A stretch of DNA of 11,476 nt, taken from assembly GCA_003506065.1 (NCBI GenBank), contig DNXA01000148.1:1-11476 (forward strand), read 5' to 3'. Positions 1 to 6,040 of this stretch are shown here, piece by piece. The notes under the pieces are model-generated. The model worked only from the letters and a program-made list of their open reading frames with translations, was not told the DNA's origin and ran no database searches. The first letter of the stretch is position 1; every line of letters begins with the position of its first letter. This DNA comes from Actinomycetota bacterium (GTDB taxonomy: Bacteria > Actinomycetota > Actinomycetes > S36-B12). Made by a program: the position numbers and the translations under genes.

Positions 1-335
1 TTGTTTCCGTGCAGCACCAGCTCGTGCCCCGGGACTCCGGCTCGAAGTGCGACCGTCAGCTCGCCACCTGACGCGACATCAATTCCGAGACCTTCTTCAA
101 CAACCCATCGAGCAACTGTCGTTGCCAGAAAGGCCTTTGCAGCGTAATAGACGTGACGAGCTCCGACTTGGGCTGCGGCCAGGCGATACTCCCGTGCACG
201 GGCACGGACATCTTGCTCGTCAAGGATGAACAGCGGAGTCCCGAACTGAGCGGCAGCATCGCGAACATCGACTCCACCGATCCAGAGCGCTCCCGAGGAA
301 TCGCGGGTGGCCGAGGCAGGCCAGACATTGGACAC
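1..335 (-). CDS. lysA: Diaminopimelate decarboxylase, N-terminal part (runs off left edge)
   Basis: This enzyme decarboxylates meso-diaminopimelate to L-lysine with pyridoxal phosphate, the last step of lysine synthesis, in the cytoplasm. About 111 residues are visible. They include the pattern GTPLFILDE at about residues 32-40, the PLP lysine in HVYYAAKAFL (Lys67), and IDVASGGEL followed by LHGN, all typical of the fold-III barrel at the LysA N-terminus. The GTG at 333-335 is chosen because the same frame has a TAG 15 nt upstream and the motif spacing fits actinobacterial LysA. No Shine-Dalgarno is visible, but TAGCCT lies 6 nt before the GTG, suggesting a leaderless transcript. It follows argS with 31 nt between the argS stop and this start, the order known from mycobacteria (argS-lysA-thrA-thrC-thrB). 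The 3' part is missing only because the window ends. Confidence 0.93.
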   Translation of the reverse strand, partial: MSNVWPASATRDSSGALWIGGVDVRDAAAQFGTPLFILDEQDVRARAREYRLAAAQVGARHVYYAAKAFLATTVARWVVEEGLGIDVASGGELTVALRAGVPGHELVLHGN

Positions 336-341
336 CTGTGA

Positions 342-347
342 AGGCTA
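342..347 (-). promoter_or_regulatory. Candidate -10 box for a leaderless lysA transcript
   Basis: TAGCCT on the minus strand fits the actinobacterial -10 consensus TANNNT. Exactly 6 nt (TCACAG) separate it from the lysA GTG, so transcription would start at or next to the start codon. It sits just after the argS stop, so lysA could be transcribed separately as well as by read-through from argS. No convincing -35 element was seen. Confidence 0.45.
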
Positions 348-366
348 GGGCATCCAAACCGAGTTG

Positions 367-2022
367 CTACATGCGCTCTGGAGTGCTCACCCCGAGCAGG
401 ACCAAGCCATTGGCAATGGTCTGTCGAGTCGCAGCGCAAAGCCACAGCCGGGCGATGTGCTCTGCAGTCGTGTCCTCGTCGCCACGCGGGAGCACCCGAC
501 AGGCGTCATAGAAACGGTGATAGGTCGTTGCCAGTTCCTCGAGGTAGCGCGCAACGCGATGTGGCTCGCGAAGTTCGGCCGCCGTCGCCACAATCCGCGG
601 AAACTCGCCGAGTGCGCCAAGGAGCTCATTCTCGCGATCATGAGCCAGCATCCCGGGTTCGAACTGCGCTGTCGCCCATTCAATGCCGAGATCAGCAGCG
701 TTTCGCAGAACTGAGGCAATACGTGCGTGCGCGTATTGGACGTAGTAGACCGGGTTGTCATTCGTGTGCCGGGCGATGCTCTCAAGGTCCAGGGTTAGTG
801 GCGAATCGACAGGATGACGAATCAACGAGTATCGAGCAGCGTCGACCCCTACCTCGTCAACCAGCTCCTCCAGAGTCACGATCGTGCCGGCTCGCTTGGA
901 GAGCTTGAGCTCCTCCCCGCCCTTGGTGATCTTGACCAACTGCCCGATCAGGACTTCCGCCGCCGCCGGGGCATCGCCGTAGCACTGCGCAACGGCCTTG
1001 AGTCGGTGCACATAGCCGTGATGGTCGGCGCCAAGCAGGTAGATGCACGTGCCGAATCCGCGCTCGCGCTTATTGACGTAATAGGCAGTGTCCGAGGCAA
1101 AGTAGGTCAGCTCACCATCTGCCTTGACGAGCACCCGATCCTTGTCGTCACCAAAATCAGTCGTGCGAAGCCAGGTAGCGCCATCGAGTTCGAACATGTG
1201 CCCTTGCTCCCGGAGACGATCAAAGGCGAACTCAACTGCCCGGCTCTCGTGCAGGGCCCGCTCTGAGGCCCAGACGTCGAAATAGGTTCTGAACAGTTCC
1301 AGCACCTGCTTCTGCTGCTCCAACTGAATGCGATAGGCCGACTCGCGAAAAGCAGCTAGTCGCTCCGCGTCGGGCAACTCCAGGATCGATGGCTCCTCTG
1401 CGCAGACCTGAGCAGCAAGATCCACGATGTAGTCCCCGTGATAGCCACCGTCGGGCACTGCTTGGCCTTGGGCAACTGCAAGCACCGATAAGCCGAACTT
1501 GTCCATCTGAACGCCACGGTCATTGATATAGAACTCTGAAATGACCTGCGCGCCCGCCGCAGAAAGGACGTTCGCCAGTGCACTGCCCACCGCCGCCCAC
1601 CGCGTGTGCCCCAGATGCAGTGGTCCGGTGGGATTGGCCGAGATGAACTCCACATTGATGGTCTGGCCAGCAAGTGCGGTCCCACGCCCGTAGTTCGTGG
1701 CCTCCCGGACGATGCTCCTTGCGAGCTCGCCCTGCGCTGCACTGTCGAGCCGAATATTGATGAAGCCCGGGCCGGCCAGTTCCGCGCTGCTCACGCCAGC
1801 CACCAGGACGATACGAGCGATGATCGCCTCCGCCAGGGTTCTGGGCGGCACACCCGCCGCCTTGGCCAGAGTCAGCGCGATATTGGTGGCGTAGTCCCCA
1901 TGCTCTCGAGAACGAGGTCGCTCTACATGGACCGAATCGGGAAGTTGGATCACAATCGCGTCAGCGAGCTGAACCTCGCGTAACACCTCCAAGAGCGCTG
2001 CGGAGAGGTCATCGGGAGTCAC
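367..2022 (-). CDS. argS: Arginyl-tRNA synthetase
   Basis: This class I aminoacyl-tRNA synthetase charges tRNA-Arg with arginine using ATP, in the cytoplasm. The HIGH-type motif appears as HLGH in the stretch NPTGPLHLGHTR, and the KMSK-type loop as KLSKRAGT. An N-terminal Arg-tRNA synthetase domain with SREHGDYATNIAL precedes the catalytic core, and the C-terminal DALR-type anticodon domain contains YVQYAHARI. The reading frame is open back to an ATG at 2070, but that start lies inside a hairpin (2053-2085) and adds 16 residues unlike the family. The GTG at 2022 gives VTPDDLSAALLEVL, a typical N-terminus, and 551 residues, the usual length. TACGCT lies 6 nt before this GTG, so the mRNA may be leaderless. 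lysA follows directly downstream. Confidence 0.97.
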   Translation of the reverse strand: MTPDDLSAALLEVLREVQLADAIVIQLPDSVHVERPRSREHGDYATNIALTLAKAAGVPPRTLAEAIIARIVLVAGVSSAELAGPGFINIRLDSAAQGELARSIVREATNYGRGTALAGQTINVEFISANPTGPLHLGHTRWAAVGSALANVLSAAGAQVISEFYINDRGVQMDKFGLSVLAVAQGQAVPDGGYHGDYIVDLAAQVCAEEPSILELPDAERLAAFRESAYRIQLEQQKQVLELFRTYFDVWASERALHESRAVEFAFDRLREQGHMFELDGATWLRTTDFGDDKDRVLVKADGELTYFASDTAYYVNKRERGFGTCIYLLGADHHGYVHRLKAVAQCYGDAPAAAEVLIGQLVKITKGGEELKLSKRAGTIVTLEELVDEVGVDAARYSLIRHPVDSPLTLDLESIARHTNDNPVYYVQYAHARIASVLRNAADLGIEWATAQFEPGMLAHDRENELLGALGEFPRIVATAAELREPHRVARYLEELATTYHRFYDACRVLPRGDEDTTAEHIARLWLCAATRQTIANGLVLLGVSTPERM

Positions 2023-2028
2023 CGCGAG

Positions 2029-2034
2029 AGCGTA
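2029..2034 (-). promoter_or_regulatory. Candidate -10 box for a leaderless argS transcript
   Basis: TACGCT (TANNNT type) on the minus strand is followed by 6 nt (CTCGCG) and then the GTG start of argS. The spacing matches that seen at lysA, tgt and three other genes of the window. Any -35 region would fall inside the terminator hairpin just upstream, and none is clear. Confidence 0.45.
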
Positions 2035-2052
2035 CCCACCAGCCCAATGAAC

Positions 2053-2085
2053 GAAGGACTCCCACCTCACTGGTGGGAGTCCTTC
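2053..2085 (-). terminator. Strong hairpin, probable terminator after ppk2
   Basis: A perfect 14-bp inverted repeat (left arm 2053-2066 GAAGGACTCCCACC, right arm 2072-2085) encloses a 5-nt loop. It lies between the ppk2 stop (2179) and the argS start (2022), both on the minus strand. In the minus direction the stem ends in CCTTC and continues CGTTCATT, a moderately T-rich tail. This fits an intrinsic terminator of the yihY-ppk2 unit. A bidirectional role or an argS leader element is less likely, because the argS start appears to lie downstream of it. Confidence 0.72.
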
Positions 2086-2178
2086 TGCTTCGACCCTTAT
2101 CCCCCGATTCGAGTCGATTCAATCTTTACCCGGCACAACGCAGCGCGCCAGCACGGATCGCGAACCTGTGGATAGGCG
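2086..2178. other. Short non-coding stretch between ppk2 stop and the hairpin
   Basis: This 93-nt 3' region of ppk2 has no supported gene. The small open frames crossing it are shadows without a start signal or a recognisable product. It holds one near-match to a DnaA box (revcomp CTATCCACA, 2167-2175), judged chance, and otherwise nothing recognised. Confidence 0.5.
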
Positions 2179-3084
2179 CTACTCGGCCTCCAAGTGCGTC
2201 CGCGCGACCTGGAGGTCCTTCAGGGTCTGCTCATCGACCTTCGGGTACTGCGGATCGATCTGCTCCAGTGTGTGCAGAACGATCGCGCTCGTGATCAAGC
2301 GGGTAACCCACTTGTGATCGGCGGGAACGATGTACCAGGGAGCCCACTTGGTGCTCGTATTGCTCACCATCGCTGAGAAGGATTTGCGGTACGCGTCCCA
2401 GAACTCACGCTCGTGCAAGTCAGCAGGAGAGAACTTCCAGTTCTTCTCCGGCTCATCGATGCGTTCAATGAATCGCTTGCGCTGGACGTCCTTGGAGAGG
2501 TTGAGGAAGATCTTCACGATCTGGGTTCCGCTGTCGACGAGGTGACGCTCCCACTCGTTGATGGCGTGGTACCGGCGCTTCCAGAGTGCATCGAGATCCT
2601 TGATCCGATCGGCAGGCGGCCAGATCAACTCCGGGTGCACCTGGGTGACCAGCACATTCTCATAGTGCGAACGGTTGAAAATAGCGATGCGACCCAGCTC
2701 AGGGAGCACGAGCTGATGGCGCCAGAGGAAATCATGCGCCCGCTCCTCTACTGATGGCGCCTTGAACGAGTGCACCTCCACACCCTCAGGGTTCAATCCG
2801 CTCATGACGTGCTTGATCGTGCCGTCCTTGCCCGCCGCATCCGTGGCTTGGAACACAATCAGCATCGCGTTGGAGTTTGCGGCGTAGAAGCGATCTTGCA
2901 GTTCGGTCATCTCTGCCAGAACTGGCTCGTGCGCCTGCTGGCTGGAGATCTTGTCAAAATGCTTTGGCATCAGCGCTGGATTGAAGTCGGCATCCAGGTC
3001 CACCTTGCGACCTGGTTCGACCTGGCACTGCTGCACGACTGCGCGCCATTCGTCCTTGGTCAGCAGTCCTTGTGTCTCAGTCAT
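2179..3084 (-). CDS. ppk2: Polyphosphate kinase 2 family nucleotide phosphotransferase (class III-like)
   Basis: PPK2 enzymes move phosphate from polyphosphate to nucleotides (AMP and/or ADP), linking the polyphosphate store to the energy charge of the cytoplasm. The 301 residues carry the Walker A loop TDAAGKDG (81-88), the Walker B segment FNRSHYENVLV (136-146), and the lid region around KRFIERIDEPEKNW (203-216). The FNRSHYE form and the single-domain length fit the TIGR03709-type, class III group, whose studied members phosphorylate both AMP and ADP. That substrate range is inferred, not shown. Its ATG overlaps the end of yihY by 8 bp (ATGACTGA), so the two are probably translationally coupled. 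A hairpin at 2053-2085 ends the unit. Confidence 0.93.
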   Translation of the reverse strand: MTETQGLLTKDEWRAVVQQCQVEPGRKVDLDADFNPALMPKHFDKISSQQAHEPVLAEMTELQDRFYAANSNAMLIVFQATDAAGKDGTIKHVMSGLNPEGVEVHSFKAPSVEERAHDFLWRHQLVLPELGRIAIFNRSHYENVLVTQVHPELIWPPADRIKDLDALWKRRYHAINEWERHLVDSGTQIVKIFLNLSKDVQRKRFIERIDEPEKNWKFSPADLHEREFWDAYRKSFSAMVSNTSTKWAPWYIVPADHKWVTRLITSAIVLHTLEQIDPQYPKVDEQTLKDLQVARTHLEAE

Positions 3085-3931
3085 GAATCCTTGGCCTCTC
3101 CTCCGTGAGATACATCTGAATCTCGGCGCCGATCAGCACACCCATGAAGGACAGGTAGAGCCACAGCAGGACCACCATAGGTGCTCCGAACGCAGCGATG
3201 GCGGCACCGAGCGTGGATGAGAACCCGACATACACGCCTACACCCGCAGTCGCACCGAGGAGCCACATCGCCACCCCGATGGCCACTGGCGAGCGCCAGG
3301 AAATGGGCGCGCGACGACTCGGAGCCCATCGATACAGCACCAGCACGAGCAGCCACACAATGAACGCCAGAACCATCCAGTCGATCCAGCCGATGCCAGT
3401 GCTGAAATGAACCTCGGGAAACCCAAGTGCCATGGCCAATCGTGGGAGCAGGGTGAGCGCCAGCACGACTGCGACCAGGAGCAGTAGGCCAACCAAGGTC
3501 ATGACTCCATCGCGCACTCTGCCCATCAGGCCGGGGTCATGCCCGATGAATCCGAACGAACGATCCAGAGCAATGCGCAGGGCCGTGATGGCCTTCGAGG
3601 CCGCATAGATGGCAATGAGCAGGCCGACCACAGATGCCAGAGTCAGTGCCGTTCCAGATGAACTGGTGACCACGTTCACCACAGAGTTCGTCACTTCCTG
3701 AAACTGCGAGCCAGCATCAGGCAGCCGGCTGAGAATGGATTCGATCGCTGCCTTGGTGTCCTCGGGCCCGATGATCGCGCCAGCCACTGCACCAACGGCT
3801 ACTGCTGCCGGTGCAATCGCCAGCAGCACGAAGTACGCCATCCCACCAGCAGCCAGCGAGCCTTGGTGTGCGGTGTACTCGGCGAAGATCTCTTTGCCCG
3901 CCGTACGGAGCGACGTCAATTGGCTGGGCAC
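3077..3931 (-). CDS. YihY/virulence factor BrkB family membrane protein
   Basis: This is a 284-residue integral membrane protein of the YihY/BrkB family (once mislabelled RNase BN). Its molecular role is not established. Hydrophobic segments lie at about residues 27-54, 93-118, 143-168, 183-200, 214-238 and 246-270, giving about six membrane spans. Family signatures include LYRWAPSRR (199-207) before WRSPVAIGVAMWLLGATAG, and the C-terminal WLYLSFMGVLIGAEI (257-271). Translation starts at GTG 3931, since an overlapping ATG at 3933 meets a stop after five codons. No good ribosome-binding site is visible; the weak box CACGAT lies 6 nt upstream. It shares an 8-bp overlap with ppk2 and is divergent from the tRNA-Arg gene. 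A direct functional link to polyphosphate is not evident. Confidence 0.9.
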   Translation of the reverse strand: MPSQLTSLRTAGKEIFAEYTAHQGSLAAGGMAYFVLLAIAPAAVAVGAVAGAIIGPEDTKAAIESILSRLPDAGSQFQEVTNSVVNVVTSSSGTALTLASVVGLLIAIYAASKAITALRIALDRSFGFIGHDPGLMGRVRDGVMTLVGLLLLVAVVLALTLLPRLAMALGFPEVHFSTGIGWIDWMVLAFIVWLLVLVLYRWAPSRRAPISWRSPVAIGVAMWLLGATAGVGVYVGFSSTLGAAIAAFGAPMVVLLWLYLSFMGVLIGAEIQMYLTEERPRIHD

Positions 3932-3940
3932 ATGCCTATC

Positions 3941-3969
3941 GTGTCAGTGCCAGCTCACGCTGCTAGCCT
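3941..3969 (+). promoter_or_regulatory. Promoter of tRNA-Arg and yhhQ
   Basis: A -35-like GTGTCA (3941-3946, 4 of 6 matches to TTGACA) and a -10-like TAGCCT (3964-3969) are separated by 17 bp. Transcription would start near 3976, leaving a leader of about 5 nt before the mature tRNA 5' end at 3981. No separate promoter was found for yhhQ, so this one probably serves both. The region also carries a 7-bp inverted repeat (GTGTCAG 3941-3947, CTGACAC 3968-3974). Confidence 0.6.
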
Positions 3970-3980
3970 GACACCCGTTT

Positions 3981-4053
3981 GCCTCCGTAGCTCAGGGGAT
4001 AGAGCAGTGGTTTCCGGTACCGAAGGTCGCAGGTTCGATTCCTGCCGGGGGCG
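3981..4053 (+). tRNA. tRNA-Arg, anticodon CCG
   Basis: This 73-nt tRNA reads CGG codons. The acceptor stem pairs GCCTCCG (3981-3987) with CGGGGGC (4046-4052), with G at 4053 as discriminator. The D stem is GCTC/GAGC (3990-3993, 4002-4005). The anticodon loop TTCCGGT (4012-4018) holds CCG at 4014-4016. The T arm is GCAGG-TTCGATT-CCTGC (4029-4045). The 3' CCA is not encoded (the sequence continues CAATG) and must be added enzymatically. The anticodon stem is weak: the outer pair is a G-A mismatch (4007/4023) and the next a T-G wobble (4008/4022). The start codon of the transporter gene follows 2 nt after the discriminator base. Confidence 0.96.
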
Positions 4054-4055
4054 CA

Positions 4056-4757
4056 ATGAACATAGGTGATGGGACGACGAAGGTGAAGTCGCGCGAGGGC
4101 GTGCACTTCGCCTCGATCACGCATAGCTATTACCCGCTGATCGTCGGCGTTTTCGTCGGCATTCTGATCATCTCGAACATCGCCGCAACAAAACTGATCA
4201 ACTTCGGGCCGGCGATCCTTGATGGTGGGGCGTTCCTGTTCCCACTGGCCTACATCATCGGCGACATCCTCAGCGAGGTGTACGGCTTTCGGGCCGCGAG
4301 ACGAGCGATCCTGCTCGGCTTTGGCATGTCGATCCTGGCGGCTGTCACCTTCTATCTGGTCCAGATCTCGCCATCACCCGACGCGTACACAAACCAGGAG
4401 GCATACGAAGCAGTTCTGGGCTTCGTTCCCCGCATCGTGCTCGCGAGCGTCTGCGGATTCCTGGCTGGCCAACTGCTGAACTCCTATGTCCTGGTGAAGA
4501 TAAAGGAGCGCACGAAAGAGAAGCACCTCTGGGCACGACTCATCGGTTCCACCGTCATCGGCGAACTGGCTGACACTGTCGTCTTCTGCACGGTGGCCTT
4601 CTACGGAATCATCACCGGCGCGGAATTCGCCAACTACGTGATCGTCGGATACTTCTATAAGACCCTGCTTGAGGTCGTTCTGCTGCCGATCACCTACCCG
4701 CTGATCGGATTCATCAAGAGGCGCGAGCCAAGCTACGAGCTGGAATCAGCTCGTTGA
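4056..4757 (+). CDS. yhhQ: Queuosine precursor transporter (YhhQ/DUF165 family)
   Basis: Members of this family (TIGR00697) import queuosine precursors; E. coli YhhQ takes up preQ0 and preQ1. The 233-residue protein has about six hydrophobic segments, near residues 27-48, 52-72, 82-103, 121-142, 160-185 and 194-220. Family motifs are NIAATKLINFG (41-51), the acidic DILSEVYGFRAARR (70-83) and GELADTVVF (169-177). The ATG at 4056 gives full length; GTG at 4083 would drop nine mostly polar residues and cannot be excluded. The ATG lies 2 nt after tRNA-Arg, so the mRNA is probably released by tRNA 3' processing with only CA before AUG, or is translated using the G-rich acceptor strand as ribosome-binding site. 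The gene overlaps tgt tail to tail, which supports the queuosine role. Confidence 0.9.
   Translation: MNIGDGTTKVKSREGVHFASITHSYYPLIVGVFVGILIISNIAATKLINFGPAILDGGAFLFPLAYIIGDILSEVYGFRAARRAILLGFGMSILAAVTFYLVQISPSPDAYTNQEAYEAVLGFVPRIVLASVCGFLAGQLLNSYVLVKIKERTKEKHLWARLIGSTVIGELADTVVFCTVAFYGIITGAEFANYVIVGYFYKTLLEVVLLPITYPLIGFIKRREPSYELESAR
4735..4754 (+). terminator. Hairpin over the yhhQ/tgt convergent ends
   Basis: A perfect 7-bp stem (ACGAGCT 4735-4741, AGCTCGT 4748-4754) with a 6-nt loop spans the last codons of both yhhQ and tgt. On the plus strand it is followed by TGATCTCTTTG, a short T-rich tail. It could end yhhQ transcription, and possibly tgt transcription from the other side, although both arms lie in coding sequence. 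The short stem keeps confidence moderate. Confidence 0.42.
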
Positions 4758-5978
4758 TCTCTTTGCCTCAAATCTGCCGAGGAACTCCTCGCGAAGCACA
4801 CTGAATTCACCGCGCGGAATGCTTGACCGGATCTGATCAAGCAATCCGACAATGAATCTCTCGTTGTGGATGGTCGTGAGGGTTGCCGAGAGTCGTTCCT
4901 TTGCCTTGAAGAGGTGGTGAAGGTAAGCGCGCGAGTAGTGCTTGCAGGTGTAGCAGTCGCACGATTCATCGATCGGATTGATATCTCGCTTGAATCGAGC
5001 ATTGGTCACGTGGAATCTGCCGTCAGGATGCAGAACCGTTCCATTGCGGGCCATGCGTGATGGAGCAACACAGTCGAAAGTGTCGACCCCGTGCTCGACA
5101 GCCGTGAAGAAATCCACCGGATCCCCGATGCCCAGCAGATGCCTTGGCTTGTTCTCTGGCAGTTCCTCGTTCACCCATCGCACGATTGTGCCCAGATTGT
5201 CCTTCTCCAAGGCGCCACCGATGCCGAAGCCATCGAGATCAAGGCCTCCCAGTTCACGCGCGGCCGCTCGACGCAGGTCCTCGTACTGGGCTCCCTGAAC
5301 AACACCGAACAGCGCTTGGTAGGGCCGGTGCGTACGGAGATCTGTCAGCCTCTGATGTTCAGCAACGCAACGTTTGGCCCAGTCGAAGGTGCGCCTGAGC
5401 GACCTCTCCTGGTATTCGCGGGTGTTGAGAAGAGTGGTGCATTCATCAAAGGCGAAGATGATGTCGGCACCAATTGCATGCTGCACCTGCATCGAGATTT
5501 CCGGCGTGAAGCGGTGCATTGATCCATCGATATGCGACTTGAAGGTGACGCCGTCGTCATCGACATGTGCCAGTCGCTCCTTTCCCGGAGCGATCACCTC
5601 ATCGGACCTCACGGTCTTGGCATCCATCGCAAGGATCTTCTTGAAGCCGACTCCCAGCGAGAGCACCTGGAATCCCCCACTGTCGGTGAAGGTGGGACCT
5701 GACCAGTGCATGAAGGCACCGAGGCCTCCTGCAGAGTCGATAACGTCCGCTCCCGGTTGCAGGTACAAGTGATAGGCATTGGCGAGCAGCGCCTGTGAGC
5801 CCAGTTCCTGCATCGATTCAGGGAGCACCGCCTTGACTGTCGCCATGGTCCCAACCGGGATGAAGGCAGGCGTGTGAATCTGCCCGTGCGGGGTGGTGAT
5901 AACACCAGTTCGACCCAGGACGGGGGAATCTTCCTGGTCCGCGAGTCGAGATTCCAGTGTGAACATCGGCGCGGCCAT
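4746..5978 (-). CDS. tgt: tRNA-guanine transglycosylase (queuosine insertion)
   Basis: Tgt swaps guanine-34 for a 7-deazaguanine base in tRNAs with GUN anticodons (Tyr, His, Asn, Asp). In this 410-residue protein the substrate and catalytic residues are recognisable: TDSGGFQ (98-104), FDEC (177-180), GVVQG (225-229), IGGAL (253-257) and the nucleophile region TFDCV (Asp302). Zinc ligands are Cys340, Cys342, Cys345 and His371. It is longer than the roughly 375-residue model enzymes because of an insertion around residues 110-137, a feature I recall from actinobacterial Tgt. No preQ1 or queuosine synthesis gene is in the window and the neighbour is a transporter, so salvage is likely. By eye, the position equal to Val233 of Zymomonas Tgt is Glu258. 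The ATG at 5978 has TTAGAT 6 nt upstream, fitting leaderless translation. Confidence 0.96.
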   Translation of the reverse strand: MAAPMFTLESRLADQEDSPVLGRTGVITTPHGQIHTPAFIPVGTMATVKAVLPESMQELGSQALLANAYHLYLQPGADVIDSAGGLGAFMHWSGPTFTDSGGFQVLSLGVGFKKILAMDAKTVRSDEVIAPGKERLAHVDDDGVTFKSHIDGSMHRFTPEISMQVQHAIGADIIFAFDECTTLLNTREYQERSLRRTFDWAKRCVAEHQRLTDLRTHRPYQALFGVVQGAQYEDLRRAAARELGGLDLDGFGIGGALEKDNLGTIVRWVNEELPENKPRHLLGIGDPVDFFTAVEHGVDTFDCVAPSRMARNGTVLHPDGRFHVTNARFKRDINPIDESCDCYTCKHYSRAYLHHLFKAKERLSATLTTIHNERFIVGLLDQIRSSIPRGEFSVLREEFLGRFEAKRSTS

Positions 5979-5984
5979 TCGGTC

Positions 5985-5990
5985 ATCTAA
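5985..5990 (-). promoter_or_regulatory. Candidate -10 box for a leaderless tgt transcript
   Basis: TTAGAT on the minus strand is followed by 6 nt (GACCGA) and the tgt ATG. It matches four of six bases of TATAAT, though not strict TANNNT, and keeps the spacing of the other leaderless candidates here. It faces away from the hydrolase promoter at 6029-6034, so the 62 bp between the two start codons carry two divergent promoters. Confidence 0.45.
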
Positions 5991-6028
5991 GCAAACGCGA
6001 TGCGGCGCAGTTGTCGGCGGCGATGACG

Positions 6029-6036
6029 TACCGTGG
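6029..6036 (+). promoter_or_regulatory. TACCGTGG box before the TAP-like hydrolase
   Basis: The -10-like TACCGT (6029-6034) is followed by GGTGAC and the GTG at 6041, giving a 6-nt spacing. The same 8-mer TACCGTGG stands at the same distance before two other genes (9648-9655 minus, 9679-9686 plus). No clear -35 was seen. Confidence 0.5.
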
Positions 6037-6040
6037 TGAC

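Noticed and set aside
387..785. Long antisense and alternate-frame ORFs inside argS (also 56-445, 1356-1742)
   Set aside because: Low-complexity R/S/P-rich translations typical of shadow frames in GC-rich DNA, with a clear ArgS in the main frame.
2020..2070. ATG at 2070 as the argS start
   Set aside because: It lies in the loop of the terminator hairpin and the extra 16 residues do not resemble ArgS; GTG 2022 has family-like sequence and a -10 box 6 nt upstream.
2167..2175. DnaA-box-like sequence (revcomp CTATCCACA, one mismatch to TTATCCACA)
   Set aside because: Single copy, next to the ppk2 stop, with no cluster of boxes, AT-rich region or dnaA/dnaN nearby; chance match.
3981..4053. tRNA-Arg as an integration site of a mobile element
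   Set aside because: No integrase, no repeated tRNA 3' end in the window, and a housekeeping-type gene follows at once.
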